Assembly (NCBI GenBank): GCA_963729075.1
Contig: CAVSMU010000018.1
Span: forward strand, 124,001 to 188,000
Direction of reading: 5' to 3'
DNA from: WHSW01 sp963729075
Lineage (GTDB): Bacteria > Actinomycetota > Thermoleophilia > Solirubrobacterales > 70-9
Length of the DNA stretch: 64,000 nt
In this document: piece after piece, positions 24,779-32,376 of the stretch
How the letters are laid out: each line of letters begins with the position of its first letter
How positions within the stretch are numbered: the stretch's first letter is position 1
The notes under the pieces: model-generated
What the model was told of the DNA's origin: nothing
The model's database searches: none
Seen by the model: the letters and a program-made list of their open reading frames with translations, nothing else
Program-made: the position numbers and the translations under genes

Positions 24779-27700
24779 GTGAGCGGATTCAAGCCGGTCG
24801 ACCCGAAGCAGTCCTTCCCGCAGCTGGAGCTCGAGGTGCTCGAGCGCTGGCGCGAGCGCGACGTCTTCGCCCGCCAGCTCGCCCAGCGGCGAGACGCCGG
24901 CGCGCCGATCTGGAGCTTTTACGAGGGCCCGCCGACGGCGAACGGCAAGCCCGGGTCGCATCACGTGCTCGCGCGCGCGTTCAAGGACGTCTACCCGCGC
25001 TATCAGGCGATGCGGGGGAACTACGTGCCGCGCAAGGCGGGCTGGGACTGCCACGGGCTCCCAGTCGAGCTCGAGGTCGAAAAGGAGCTCGGTATCTCCT
25101 CGAAGGCCGAGATCGAGGACTACGGGATCGCCGAGTTCAACGCTCGCTGCCGCGAGTCGGTGTTCCGCTACGTCGAGGAGTGGAACCGGCTCACGGAGCG
25201 GATCGGCTTCTGGATCGACCTCGACGACCCCTACGTCACGCTCACCAACGAATACATCGAATCGGTGTGGTGGTCGCTGCGCCAGATCTGGGACAGCGGT
25301 CGTCTCTACAAGGCGCACAAGGTGGTCCCCTACTGCCCCCGCGACGGCACCGCGCTCTCCTCGCACGAGGTCGCGCAGGGCTATGAGGACGTCGTCGACC
25401 CATCGGTCTACGTGCGCCTGCCGGTCACCAACGTGCCCCCCGCCGACGAGATTCCCGAGAACTCGATCGAGGCCGGGGACAACCTGCTCGTCTGGACGAC
25501 GACCCCCTGGACGCTGATCAGTCATGCCGCGGTCGCCGCCGGTCCGGAGATCGAGTACGTCCGCGCGCGGCTTGGTGAGGAGACGGTGATCGTTGCCCGG
25601 CCGCTGGTCGAGCGGGTGCTCGGCGAGGATGCCGAGGTGCTGGCGCATCTCCCGGGCGCCGCGCTCGAGGGCGTTCGCTACCAGGCCCCGTTCGATTTCA
25701 TCAAGGGCGAGGAGTTCGGCCCACTCGGCCACTCGGTGCTGCTGGCCGACTTCGTCAGCACCGAGGAGGGCACGGGACTCGTCCACACCGCGCTCGCCTT
25801 CGGCGAGGACGACTTCAAGCTCGGCGAGCGATACGGGATGACGCTTCAGAACCCGGTTCGGCCGGACGGGACCTACGACGAGCGCGTGCCGGACTTCCAG
25901 GGCAAGATGGTGTTCGAGCACAACGACGAGATCGTCGAGGCGCTCCGCGAATCGGGACGGTTGTTTCGCGCCGAGAGGTACGAGCACGCCTACCCGCATT
26001 GCTGGCGTTGCGGAACGCCGCTGATCTACTACGCGACGTCGAGCTGGTACGTCGCCACCTCGGAGCTTCGCGAGCTGATGCTCGAAGTCAACGAGGGGAT
26101 CGACTGGCATCCCGAGCACATCAAGCACGGCCGGTTCGGCAAGTGGCTGGAGGGAAATGTCGACTGGGCCCTTTCGCGGGAGCGCTACTGGGGCACCCCG
26201 CTGCCGGTCTGGGAATGCGCCGACTGCGACGATCGGTGGTGCGCCGGCTCGATCGCGGAGCTCCGCGAGCGCGGCGGGCAGGTGCCCGACGACCTTCACC
26301 GGCCCTACATCGACGAGGTCACCGTTCGCTGCGAGAAGTGTGGCGGCGAGATGCGGCGGGTGGTCGAGACGATCGATGCGTGGTTCGACTCGGGGTCGAT
26401 GCCGTTCGCGCAGTTCCATCACCCGTTCGAGAACAGCGACGAATTCGAGGCTCGGTTTCCCGCCGACTACGTCTGCGAGGGCATCGACCAGACGCGCGGC
26501 TGGTTCTACTCGCTGCTCGCTGTCGCCACCCAGGTCTTCGGGCGGGGCAGCTACGAGCACTGCGTCTGCCTCGGCCTGATCGCCGATCCCGAGGGTCAGA
26601 AGATGTCCACCAGTCGCGGCAACGTGGTCGATCCCTGGGAGGTGATCGATACCCATGGCGCCGACGCGTTTCGCTGGTACTACCTCAGCTCCCAGCAGCC
26701 CTGGACGGGCTATCGCTTCGACGCCGATACGGTCGGCGAGTCGCTGCGGGAGTTCATCCTCACCCTTTGGAACACGTACTCGTTCTGGGTCCTCTACGCG
26801 AACGCCGAGGGGCTGGGGCCGGAGGACCTGGCGGGCGTTCGGCCCGGCGCCGGGGCCCCACTGGATCGGTGGGCGCTGAGCCGCCTGCAGGGCACCATCG
26901 CCACCGTGATCGAGCACATGGACGCTTATGACTGCACCCACGCCGGGCGCGCGATCGCAACCTACGTCGACGAGCTCTCCAACTGGTACGTGCGCCTCTC
27001 GCGGCGGCGCTTCTGGGACGGCGAGCCGGCCGCGTTCGCGACTCTGCGGCATTGCCTCGTCGAGGTCGCGAAGCTGCTCGCCCCGTTCACCCCGTTCCTC
27101 GCAGATGAGATCTACTCAAACCTCACCGCCGGGTCGGCCGAGCTCGACGACTCGGTGCACCTTCGCGACTTCCCCAAGCCCGACACCGAGCTGAGCGACG
27201 GCGAGCTCGAGGCGGGGGTGGCGGCGGCGATGCGGGCGATCGAGCTCGGCCGGGCGGCGCGCGCGGCAGCGAAGGTGAAGATGCGCCAGCCGCTGCGCAA
27301 GGCCGTGATCGTCGCCACCGCCGCCGAGCGCGGGGAGCTCGAGCGACTGAGCGACATCGTGGCCTCCGAGCTGAACGTCAAGGAGCTCGAGTTCGTCTCC
27401 GAGGAGGCGGAGCTGGTCACCTATGCGGTGAAGCCCAACTACCGCACGCTCGGCCCCCGGTTCGGCAAGCTGATGCCGCAGGCCGCCGCCGCCGTGGCCG
27501 CGCTCGACCCCGGGCACGCGGCAGAGGCGATTCGCGGCGAGCGCCGCATCGGCGTGAACGTCGACGGCTCCGACCACACGCTCGAGGCCGACGACATGAA
27601 CTTGGTCATGCAGCCGCTGGAGGGCTACGAGGTCGAGGCGGAGGCCGGACGGGCGGTGGCGCTGGCGCTCGAGCTCGACGACGAGCTGCGGCGCGAGGGG

Positions 27701-27943
27701 CTCGCGCGGGAGATCGTGCACGCGGTCCAGAACACGCGCAGGCAGGCCGGCCTGGACGTGTCCGACCGCATCGACCTCGCGCTCGCGGGGGACGAGGACC
27801 TGCTCGAGGCGGCCCGGGAGCACGAGGAGTATCTGGCGGGCGAGACCCTGGCGACCTCGATAGCCCTCGGGGTCGAATGCGACGGCGCGGTCGAGACCGC
27901 GATCGAGGGCCGCCCGTTGCGGATCGCCCTGCGCCCGAGCTGA
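24779..27943 (+). CDS. ileS: Isoleucyl-tRNA synthetase, type 2
   Basis: 1054 residues. The class I HIGH motif appears as GSHHVLA after PPTANGKP, and the second motif is KMSTSRGN. The CP1 editing domain, anticodon-binding domain and cysteine pairs (CADCDD, CEKCGG) are present. The length, HHVL motif and C-terminal extension mark the eukaryote-like type 2 IleRS, a class known to be poorly inhibited by mupirocin. It charges tRNA-Ile and edits valine. Followed 6 nt later by a HAD phosphatase. Confidence 0.96.
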   Translation: MSGFKPVDPKQSFPQLELEVLERWRERDVFARQLAQRRDAGAPIWSFYEGPPTANGKPGSHHVLARAFKDVYPRYQAMRGNYVPRKAGWDCHGLPVELEVEKELGISSKAEIEDYGIAEFNARCRESVFRYVEEWNRLTERIGFWIDLDDPYVTLTNEYIESVWWSLRQIWDSGRLYKAHKVVPYCPRDGTALSSHEVAQGYEDVVDPSVYVRLPVTNVPPADEIPENSIEAGDNLLVWTTTPWTLISHAAVAAGPEIEYVRARLGEETVIVARPLVERVLGEDAEVLAHLPGAALEGVRYQAPFDFIKGEEFGPLGHSVLLADFVSTEEGTGLVHTALAFGEDDFKLGERYGMTLQNPVRPDGTYDERVPDFQGKMVFEHNDEIVEALRESGRLFRAERYEHAYPHCWRCGTPLIYYATSSWYVATSELRELMLEVNEGIDWHPEHIKHGRFGKWLEGNVDWALSRERYWGTPLPVWECADCDDRWCAGSIAELRERGGQVPDDLHRPYIDEVTVRCEKCGGEMRRVVETIDAWFDSGSMPFAQFHHPFENSDEFEARFPADYVCEGIDQTRGWFYSLLAVATQVFGRGSYEHCVCLGLIADPEGQKMSTSRGNVVDPWEVIDTHGADAFRWYYLSSQQPWTGYRFDADTVGESLREFILTLWNTYSFWVLYANAEGLGPEDLAGVRPGAGAPLDRWALSRLQGTIATVIEHMDAYDCTHAGRAIATYVDELSNWYVRLSRRRFWDGEPAAFATLRHCLVEVAKLLAPFTPFLADEIYSNLTAGSAELDDSVHLRDFPKPDTELSDGELEAGVAAAMRAIELGRAARAAAKVKMRQPLRKAVIVATAAERGELERLSDIVASELNVKELEFVSEEAELVTYAVKPNYRTLGPRFGKLMPQAAAAVAALDPGHAAEAIRGERRIGVNVDGSDHTLEADDMNLVMQPLEGYEVEAEAGRAVALALELDDELRREGLAREIVHAVQNTRRQAGLDVSDRIDLALAGDEDLLEAAREHEEYLAGETLATSIALGVECDGAVETAIEGRPLRIALRPS

Positions 27944-27949
27944 GGCCAG

Positions 27950-28642
27950 ATGGTGGACGGCTCACGCCAGGGGCCGGTGGCGGCCGTCCTGTTCGACATG
28001 GACGGCCTGCTGATCGACACCGAGCCGATCTGGGCGGCCGTGCGGGAGCGGGTCACACGAGAGCACGGCGGAACGTGGCCTGCCGATGCCCAGACGCAGA
28101 TGATGGGCATGTCGACGCCCGAGTGGACGCAGTGGATGCACGATGCCCTTGGGGTCCGGCTCTCGCCCACTGAGATCCGCGACGCCGTCCTGGACCTCCT
28201 CGAGCGCTACTACCGCGAGGAGGTGCCGTTGATGCCCGGCGCGCGCGAGGCGGTCGCGCGGATGGCGTCGCCGTGGCCGCTCGCGCTCGCCTCCTCGTCG
28301 CCGCGCCGGCTGCTCGAGCTGGTGCTCGCCGAGACCGGTCTGGATCGGCACTTCGACGTCCTCGTCTCCTCGGAGGAGGTCGCGCGCGGCAAGCCGGCGC
28401 CCGACGTCTGGCTCGAGGCGGCGCGGCGGCTGGACGTCGACGCGGAAGCGAGCGTCGCGGTCGAGGACTCGACCGCGGGGATCCGCGCGGCGCACGCGGC
28501 GGGGCTTGCCGTGATCGTCGTCCCGGATCCGAAGTTCCCCCCGGCGCCCGACGCGCTCAACCTGGCCGCAGCGAGGCTCGACTCGCTCGAGCAGCTGTCC
28601 GCCGGTGTAGTCGCGCGCGCCCGGGCTCAGGCGCTCATTTGA
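27950..28642 (+). CDS. HAD-superfamily phosphatase (beta-phosphoglucomutase/HxpB-like)
   Basis: 230 residues. Motif I FDMDGLLIDTE holds the nucleophile and general acid aspartates, motif II LASSSPRR, motif III Lys in RGKPAPDVW, and motif IV VEDSTAGIRAA. The helical cap is type C1. It probably dephosphorylates a sugar phosphate or similar metabolite; a mutase role is possible because the DGxxIDTE form is shared. It overlaps the convergent cupredoxin gene by 8 bp. Confidence 0.86.
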   Translation: MVDGSRQGPVAAVLFDMDGLLIDTEPIWAAVRERVTREHGGTWPADAQTQMMGMSTPEWTQWMHDALGVRLSPTEIRDAVLDLLERYYREEVPLMPGAREAVARMASPWPLALASSSPRRLLELVLAETGLDRHFDVLVSSEEVARGKPAPDVWLEAARRLDVDAEASVAVEDSTAGIRAAHAAGLAVIVVPDPKFPPAPDALNLAAARLDSLEQLSAGVVARARAQALI

Positions 28643-28985
28643 CCTTGAGCGTCATCTTCATCCCGGAGTGGATGGTGCAGATGAGCTTGTACTTGCCGGT
28701 CTTCTTGAACTTCTTCGTGAAGTTGACGCCGCGGCTGGAGGTCGTGCCGGAGGCGAAGCTGCCGCCCGGCCCCGAGGACTTGGTCACGTTGTGAGGATTC
28801 GAGCCGACCCACTTGAACTTCACCTTGGTGCCCTTGGAGACCGACTTCTTGTCCGGGGAGAAGAAGTTGTCGCCGACCTTCACCGTCGTCGACGCTCGGG
28901 CGCCGGCGGTTCCGCCGAGCACGGTCGCGACCCCGAGCGCAGCCACGAGCACGACCATGACCGCCAGTGTGGCGCGCCGGATCAC
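28635..28985 (-). CDS. Membrane-anchored cupredoxin (blue copper protein)
   Basis: 116 residues. An N-terminal hydrophobic anchor/signal (residues 8-28) precedes a plastocyanin/amicyanin-like domain. All four type I copper ligands are visible: His65 in NPHNV, then Cys103, His106 and Met109 in CTIHSGM. It probably transfers electrons on the outer face of the membrane. The GTG start at 28985 overlaps the thioredoxin stop (GTGA), so the two redox proteins are co-translated. The longer upstream frame is a shadow of trx. Confidence 0.82.
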   Translation of the reverse strand: MIRRATLAVMVVLVAALGVATVLGGTAGARASTTVKVGDNFFSPDKKSVSKGTKVKFKWVGSNPHNVTKSSGPGGSFASGTTSSRGVNFTKKFKKTGKYKLICTIHSGMKMTLKVK

Positions 28986-29317
28986 GACGACACCAGCGCC
29001 GGCTCGAGCTCGGCCTCGAGGCGCCGCTTCGGCAGCGCCCCGACGACCCGCTTGGCCTCGACGCCGTCGCGGAACAGGATCAGGGTCGGGATCGAGAGCA
29101 CCTCGTAGCGCGCCGCCGTCTGCTGGCTCTCGTCGACGTTGAGGCTGACGATCCGCAGGTCGCCGTCGCGCTCGGACAGCATCTCTTCGAGGATCGGGTG
29201 CACGACGCGGCAGGGACCACACCAGGGAGCCCAGAAGTCGACCAGCACCGGAACGTCGGATTCGAGAACGTCGGTCTGGAAGCTGGCGTCGGTCACGTCA
29301 GGAAGCGTTCCTGTCAC
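28982..29317 (-). CDS. trxA: Thioredoxin
   Basis: 111 residues with the active site WAPWCGPC (Cys33, Cys36), cis-Pro in SIPTLILFRDG and typical length. Cytosolic dithiol reductant, for example for MsrA. No signal peptide. GTG start with GGAGACCAA upstream. A TACTAT/TATATT -10 near 29384-29392 implies a leader of ~65 nt containing a GGGG-CAAT-CCCC hairpin, one of the few long leaders in the window. Confidence 0.92.
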   Translation of the reverse strand: MTGTLPDVTDASFQTDVLESDVPVLVDFWAPWCGPCRVVHPILEEMLSERDGDLRIVSLNVDESQQTAARYEVLSIPTLILFRDGVEAKRVVGALPKRRLEAELEPALVSS

Positions 29318-29400
29318 TTGGTCTCCTAACCCTGGCTTACGGGTTTCGATGCTGTGGGGATTGCCCCGATCGCTACTTCAGAAAATATAGTACCGCGCGG

Positions 29401-30120
29401 CTAGGGGCGACGCGCCAGGCGCATCATAGGAATTCGGAACGCGGCCTCGGCCACGATCGAGCCGTTCATCTTCGACTCGCCCACGCGACGGTCGCGAAAG
29501 ACGATCGGCACCTCGATGACGCGGAACCCGGCCCGGATCGCGCGGTAGGTCGTCTCGACCTGGAACGCGTAGCCGAGCGACGGGATCGCCTCGAGCCCGA
29601 TCCGCTCCAGGACCTCGCGGCGAAATACCTTGAAGCCGCCGGTCAGGTCGCGGATGCCGACCCCGAGCATCGCCCGCGCGTACGCGGACCCGCCGCGGCT
29701 GATCAGCCGCCGCGTCGGCCCCCAGTCGGCCACGCCGCCGCCGACCACGTAGCGGGACCCGAGCACGAGGTCGGCCCGCTCGGTCGCCGCGAGCAGGCGC
29801 GGCAGGTCCCCCGGGTCGTGCGAGAAGTCGGCATCCATCTGCGCGATCAGCCCCGCGCCGCCGGCGAGCGCCGCGTGAAAGCCGGCGACGTAGGCGGGGC
29901 CGAGGCCCTGCTTGCGGTCGCGATGCAGCACCGCGATGTCATCGTGCTCGGCGGCGAGCCGGTCGGCGATCTCCCCCGTGCCGTCGGGGGAGTTGTCGTC
30001 GACGATCAGCAGCCGGCGCTCCGCGGGAAGGTGCTCGCGCGCGGCGGCGACGACGGCCTCCAGGTTGGCGGCCTCGTCGTAGGTCGGCAGGACCAGCCAG
30101 ACGGGTCGGTTCGCGGTCAC
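29401..30120 (-). CDS. Polyprenol-phosphate mannosyltransferase (Ppm1/DPM1-like GT2)
   Basis: 239 residues of glycosyltransferase family 2: LVLPTYDEAANLEAVV, DDNSPDGTGEIAD, and the DxD motif AQMDADFSHDP, then FRDRRVGESKMNGSI. These match the catalytic domain of dolichol/polyprenol monophosphate mannose synthase, which supplies lipid-linked mannose for glycoproteins or lipoglycans. No membrane domain, so it is the soluble enzyme form. GTG start with TAGATT ending 6 nt upstream; divergent from polX. Confidence 0.87.
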   Translation of the reverse strand: MTANRPVWLVLPTYDEAANLEAVVAAAREHLPAERRLLIVDDNSPDGTGEIADRLAAEHDDIAVLHRDRKQGLGPAYVAGFHAALAGGAGLIAQMDADFSHDPGDLPRLLAATERADLVLGSRYVVGGGVADWGPTRRLISRGGSAYARAMLGVGIRDLTGGFKVFRREVLERIGLEAIPSLGYAFQVETTYRAIRAGFRVIEVPIVFRDRRVGESKMNGSIVAEAAFRIPMMRLARRP

Positions 30121-30126
30121 GCCCGC

Positions 30127-30136
30127 AATCTAGAGT
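30127..30136. promoter_or_regulatory. Bidirectional -10 decamer AATCTAGAGT
   Basis: Minus TAGATT (30132-30127) ends 6 nt before the GTG at 30120. Plus TAGAGT (30131-30136) ends 8 nt before the ATG at 30145. Both use the TA at 30131-30132; only 24 bp separate the two coding regions. Confidence 0.6.
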
Positions 30137-30144
30137 CAGTGCCG

Positions 30145-31881
30145 ATGCCGATGCGCAACGCCGAGATCGCCGCCGCGATGGAGGAGCTCGGGACCCTGTA
30201 CGAGCTCGACGGCGCGGTTCGCTACCGGGTGCTCGCCTACAAGGAGGCCGGCCGCGTGATCCGCCAGAGCCCGGTCTCGGTCGAGGAGCTCGCGCTCGCC
30301 GGACGGGCGACGGAGCTCCCGGGCATCGGCGCCACGCTTCAGGACAAGATCGTCGCCCTCGTCGAGACCGGCGAGATCCCCTCGGCCACCAAGCTCAAGC
30401 GGAGGTTCCCCGCATCGCTGGTCGAGGTCACGCGACTGCCCGGAGTCGGCGCGAAGACCGCCCGGCGGCTGTACGACGAGCTCGGGGTCACCAACCTCAC
30501 CGAGCTTCGCGAGGCGGCCGTCGCGGAGCGAATCCGCGGGGTCAAGGGGCTGGGCGAGAAGTTCGAGGCCGGCGTGATCACAGCGATCGACCGCCTCAGC
30601 GAGGAGGGGGCGCCGGGACGGGTGCTGCTCTCGAAGGTGCTGCCCGTCGCCGAGGAGCTTGCGGAGGCGCTACGCGAGCACCCGGCGAGCGAGCGGGTGA
30701 CCGTCGCCGGCTCGGCCCGCCGGATGGCGGAGACCTGCAAGGACATCGACCTGATCGCCACGGCGACCGACCCCGCGGCGCTCGCCACGGCGTTGAACGA
30801 GCATCCGCTCGCTGCGCAGTCCGGATCGGGGGGTGAGGCCGGGGCCCGGATCGTGACCTTCAACGGGATCTCGGTCGATCTGCGCATCGTCCCTCCGGAC
30901 GCCTACGGCAACCTGCTCCAGCACTTCACCGGCTCCGCAGCCCACAACATCGAGCTTCGCGAGCGCGCGGTGAAGGCGGGCCTCTCGGTCTCCGAGCACG
31001 GGATCGCCGCCGTCGAGGACGGCGACGTCGCCCGCTACGCGAGCGAGGAAGAGGTCTATGAGCGGCTCGGCCTGTCCTACATCGAGCCCGAGCTGCGGGA
31101 GGGCAATGGCGAGATCGCAGCGGCGGCCGCGGGCAAGCTGCCGGACCTGGTCGCGATCGGCGACCTCCGCGGCGACCTGCACTGCCACACCACGCTCTCG
31201 GACGGCCGCAACTCGCTCAGCGAGATGGCGGAGGCGGCGCGCGGGCGCGGCTACACCTATCTGGCGGTCACCGACCACTCCGCCAGCCATGGGTTCGGCG
31301 ACCACGTTACGCCGGAGGCGCTGTGGGAGCGGATCGAGGAGGTCGCCGCCTACAACGGCGCCGCCAAGCGTCGGTTCCAGCTGCTCGCCGGCTCGGAGGT
31401 GAACATCGCCACCGACGGCTCGCTCGACTACGACGATGACCTGCTCGAGGCGCTCGACTGGGTCGTGGCCAGCGTCCACACCTCGTTCCGGATCTCGGGC
31501 GAGGAGATGACCAAGCGCGTGATCACCGCGATCGAGAACCCGCACGTGGACTGCATCGGCCACCTCACCGGGCGGCTGATCGGCCGCCGCGAGCCGTACG
31601 ACATCGACGTCGAGGCGGTCGCCGAGGCGGCCGCCGCGAACCGGACCTTTCTCGAGATCAACGGCAACCCGAACCGCCGCGACCTCTCCGAGCGCCACGC
31701 GCGCCTCGCCGCGGACGCCGGCGTCTCGATCTGTGTCAACACCGACGCCCACGGGGTCGACACCCTCTCGAACATCGTCTACGGGATCGCCACCGCGCGC
31801 CGCGCCTGGCTCACCAAGCGGAACGTCGCCAACACGCGCAGCTGGCGCGAGCTGATGAAGCTCCGGGGCCGGACCTCCTAG
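30145..31881 (+). CDS. polX: Family X DNA polymerase with PHP domain (PolX)
   Basis: 578 residues. N-terminal helix-hairpin-helix regions (LPGIGATLQDKI, LPGVGAKTARRLYDELG), a pol X nucleotidyltransferase domain with GSARRMAETCKDIDLI and VDLRIV carrying the metal aspartates, and a C-terminal PHP domain (LRGDLHCHTTLSDGRN, NTDAHG) for 3'-5' exonuclease/AP-endonuclease activity. It fills short gaps in DNA repair. ATG 30145 follows the -10 by 8 nt; GTG 30139 would be too close to it. Confidence 0.93.
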   Translation: MPMRNAEIAAAMEELGTLYELDGAVRYRVLAYKEAGRVIRQSPVSVEELALAGRATELPGIGATLQDKIVALVETGEIPSATKLKRRFPASLVEVTRLPGVGAKTARRLYDELGVTNLTELREAAVAERIRGVKGLGEKFEAGVITAIDRLSEEGAPGRVLLSKVLPVAEELAEALREHPASERVTVAGSARRMAETCKDIDLIATATDPAALATALNEHPLAAQSGSGGEAGARIVTFNGISVDLRIVPPDAYGNLLQHFTGSAAHNIELRERAVKAGLSVSEHGIAAVEDGDVARYASEEEVYERLGLSYIEPELREGNGEIAAAAAGKLPDLVAIGDLRGDLHCHTTLSDGRNSLSEMAEAARGRGYTYLAVTDHSASHGFGDHVTPEALWERIEEVAAYNGAAKRRFQLLAGSEVNIATDGSLDYDDDLLEALDWVVASVHTSFRISGEEMTKRVITAIENPHVDCIGHLTGRLIGRREPYDIDVEAVAEAAAANRTFLEINGNPNRRDLSERHARLAADAGVSICVNTDAHGVDTLSNIVYGIATARRAWLTKRNVANTRSWRELMKLRGRTS

Positions 31882-31899
31882 AGACGATCGGTGGATAGT

Positions 31900-31918
31900 T
31901 CGCTAAACTAGTTAGCGA
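31900..31918. promoter_or_regulatory. MarR operator palindrome over a leaderless promoter
   Basis: TCGCTAA-ACTAG-TTAGCGA is a perfect 7-bp dyad with a 5-nt, itself near-palindromic, centre. The -10 TAAACT (31904-31909) lies inside it and ends 8 nt before the marR ATG at 31918, so bound MarR would block RNA polymerase directly. Confidence 0.65.
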
Positions 31919-32376
31919 TGGTAACTACTTTGGAAACCGCCGAGGTCGCCGCTCACCTGCGGCTCGCTGTGGCGCGGACCGCTCGCCGCCTGCGACAGGA
32001 GGCCTTCGCGGCCGAGGGGCGGGGCGAGCTCAGCCCGAGCCTCAGCGCCGCGCTCGCCACGATCGACGTGCACGGCCCGCTGACCCCGAGCGAGCTCGCC
32101 GAGCGCGAGCGCGTCAAGCGGCCGACCGCCACCCGGATCCTCACCAACCTCGCCCGCCTCGGCCTCGTCACCCGCACGCCGGATCCCGGCGACGGACGCG
32201 CCTCATTGGTGGCGACGACCGCCGCTGGCCGTGCGCTGCTGCGGCGTCTGCGCACGCGCAAGAACGCGTACCTCGCCAAGCGCCTGCGCGGCCTCGACCC
32301 GGACGAGGTCGAGACGCTCGAGCGCGCCGCCACGATCCTGGAGCGGTTGCTCGACGAAGAGCGCGGTGACGGATGA
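31918..32376 (+). CDS. MarR-family regulator
   Basis: 152 residues: winged helix with LSPSLSAALATIDVHGPLTPSELAERE, recognition helix RPTATRILTNLARLGLVTR and wing DPGDGRASLVATT, then a C-terminal dimerisation helix. It probably represses itself and the coupled MFS exporter (ATGA overlap) through the palindrome covering its promoter. The inducer is unknown, but MarR-MFS pairs usually respond to toxic small molecules. Confidence 0.92.
   Translation: MVTTLETAEVAAHLRLAVARTARRLRQEAFAAEGRGELSPSLSAALATIDVHGPLTPSELAERERVKRPTATRILTNLARLGLVTRTPDPGDGRASLVATTAAGRALLRRLRTRKNAYLAKRLRGLDPDEVETLERAATILERLLDEERGDG

Noticed and set aside
24692..27052. A 786-codon minus-strand ORF opposite ileS
   Set aside because: Shadow of ileS; no family features.
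29318..29400. Riboswitch or attenuator in the trxA leader
   Set aside because: Only one 4-bp GGGG/CCCC hairpin and no known aptamer consensus; recorded only as a leader.
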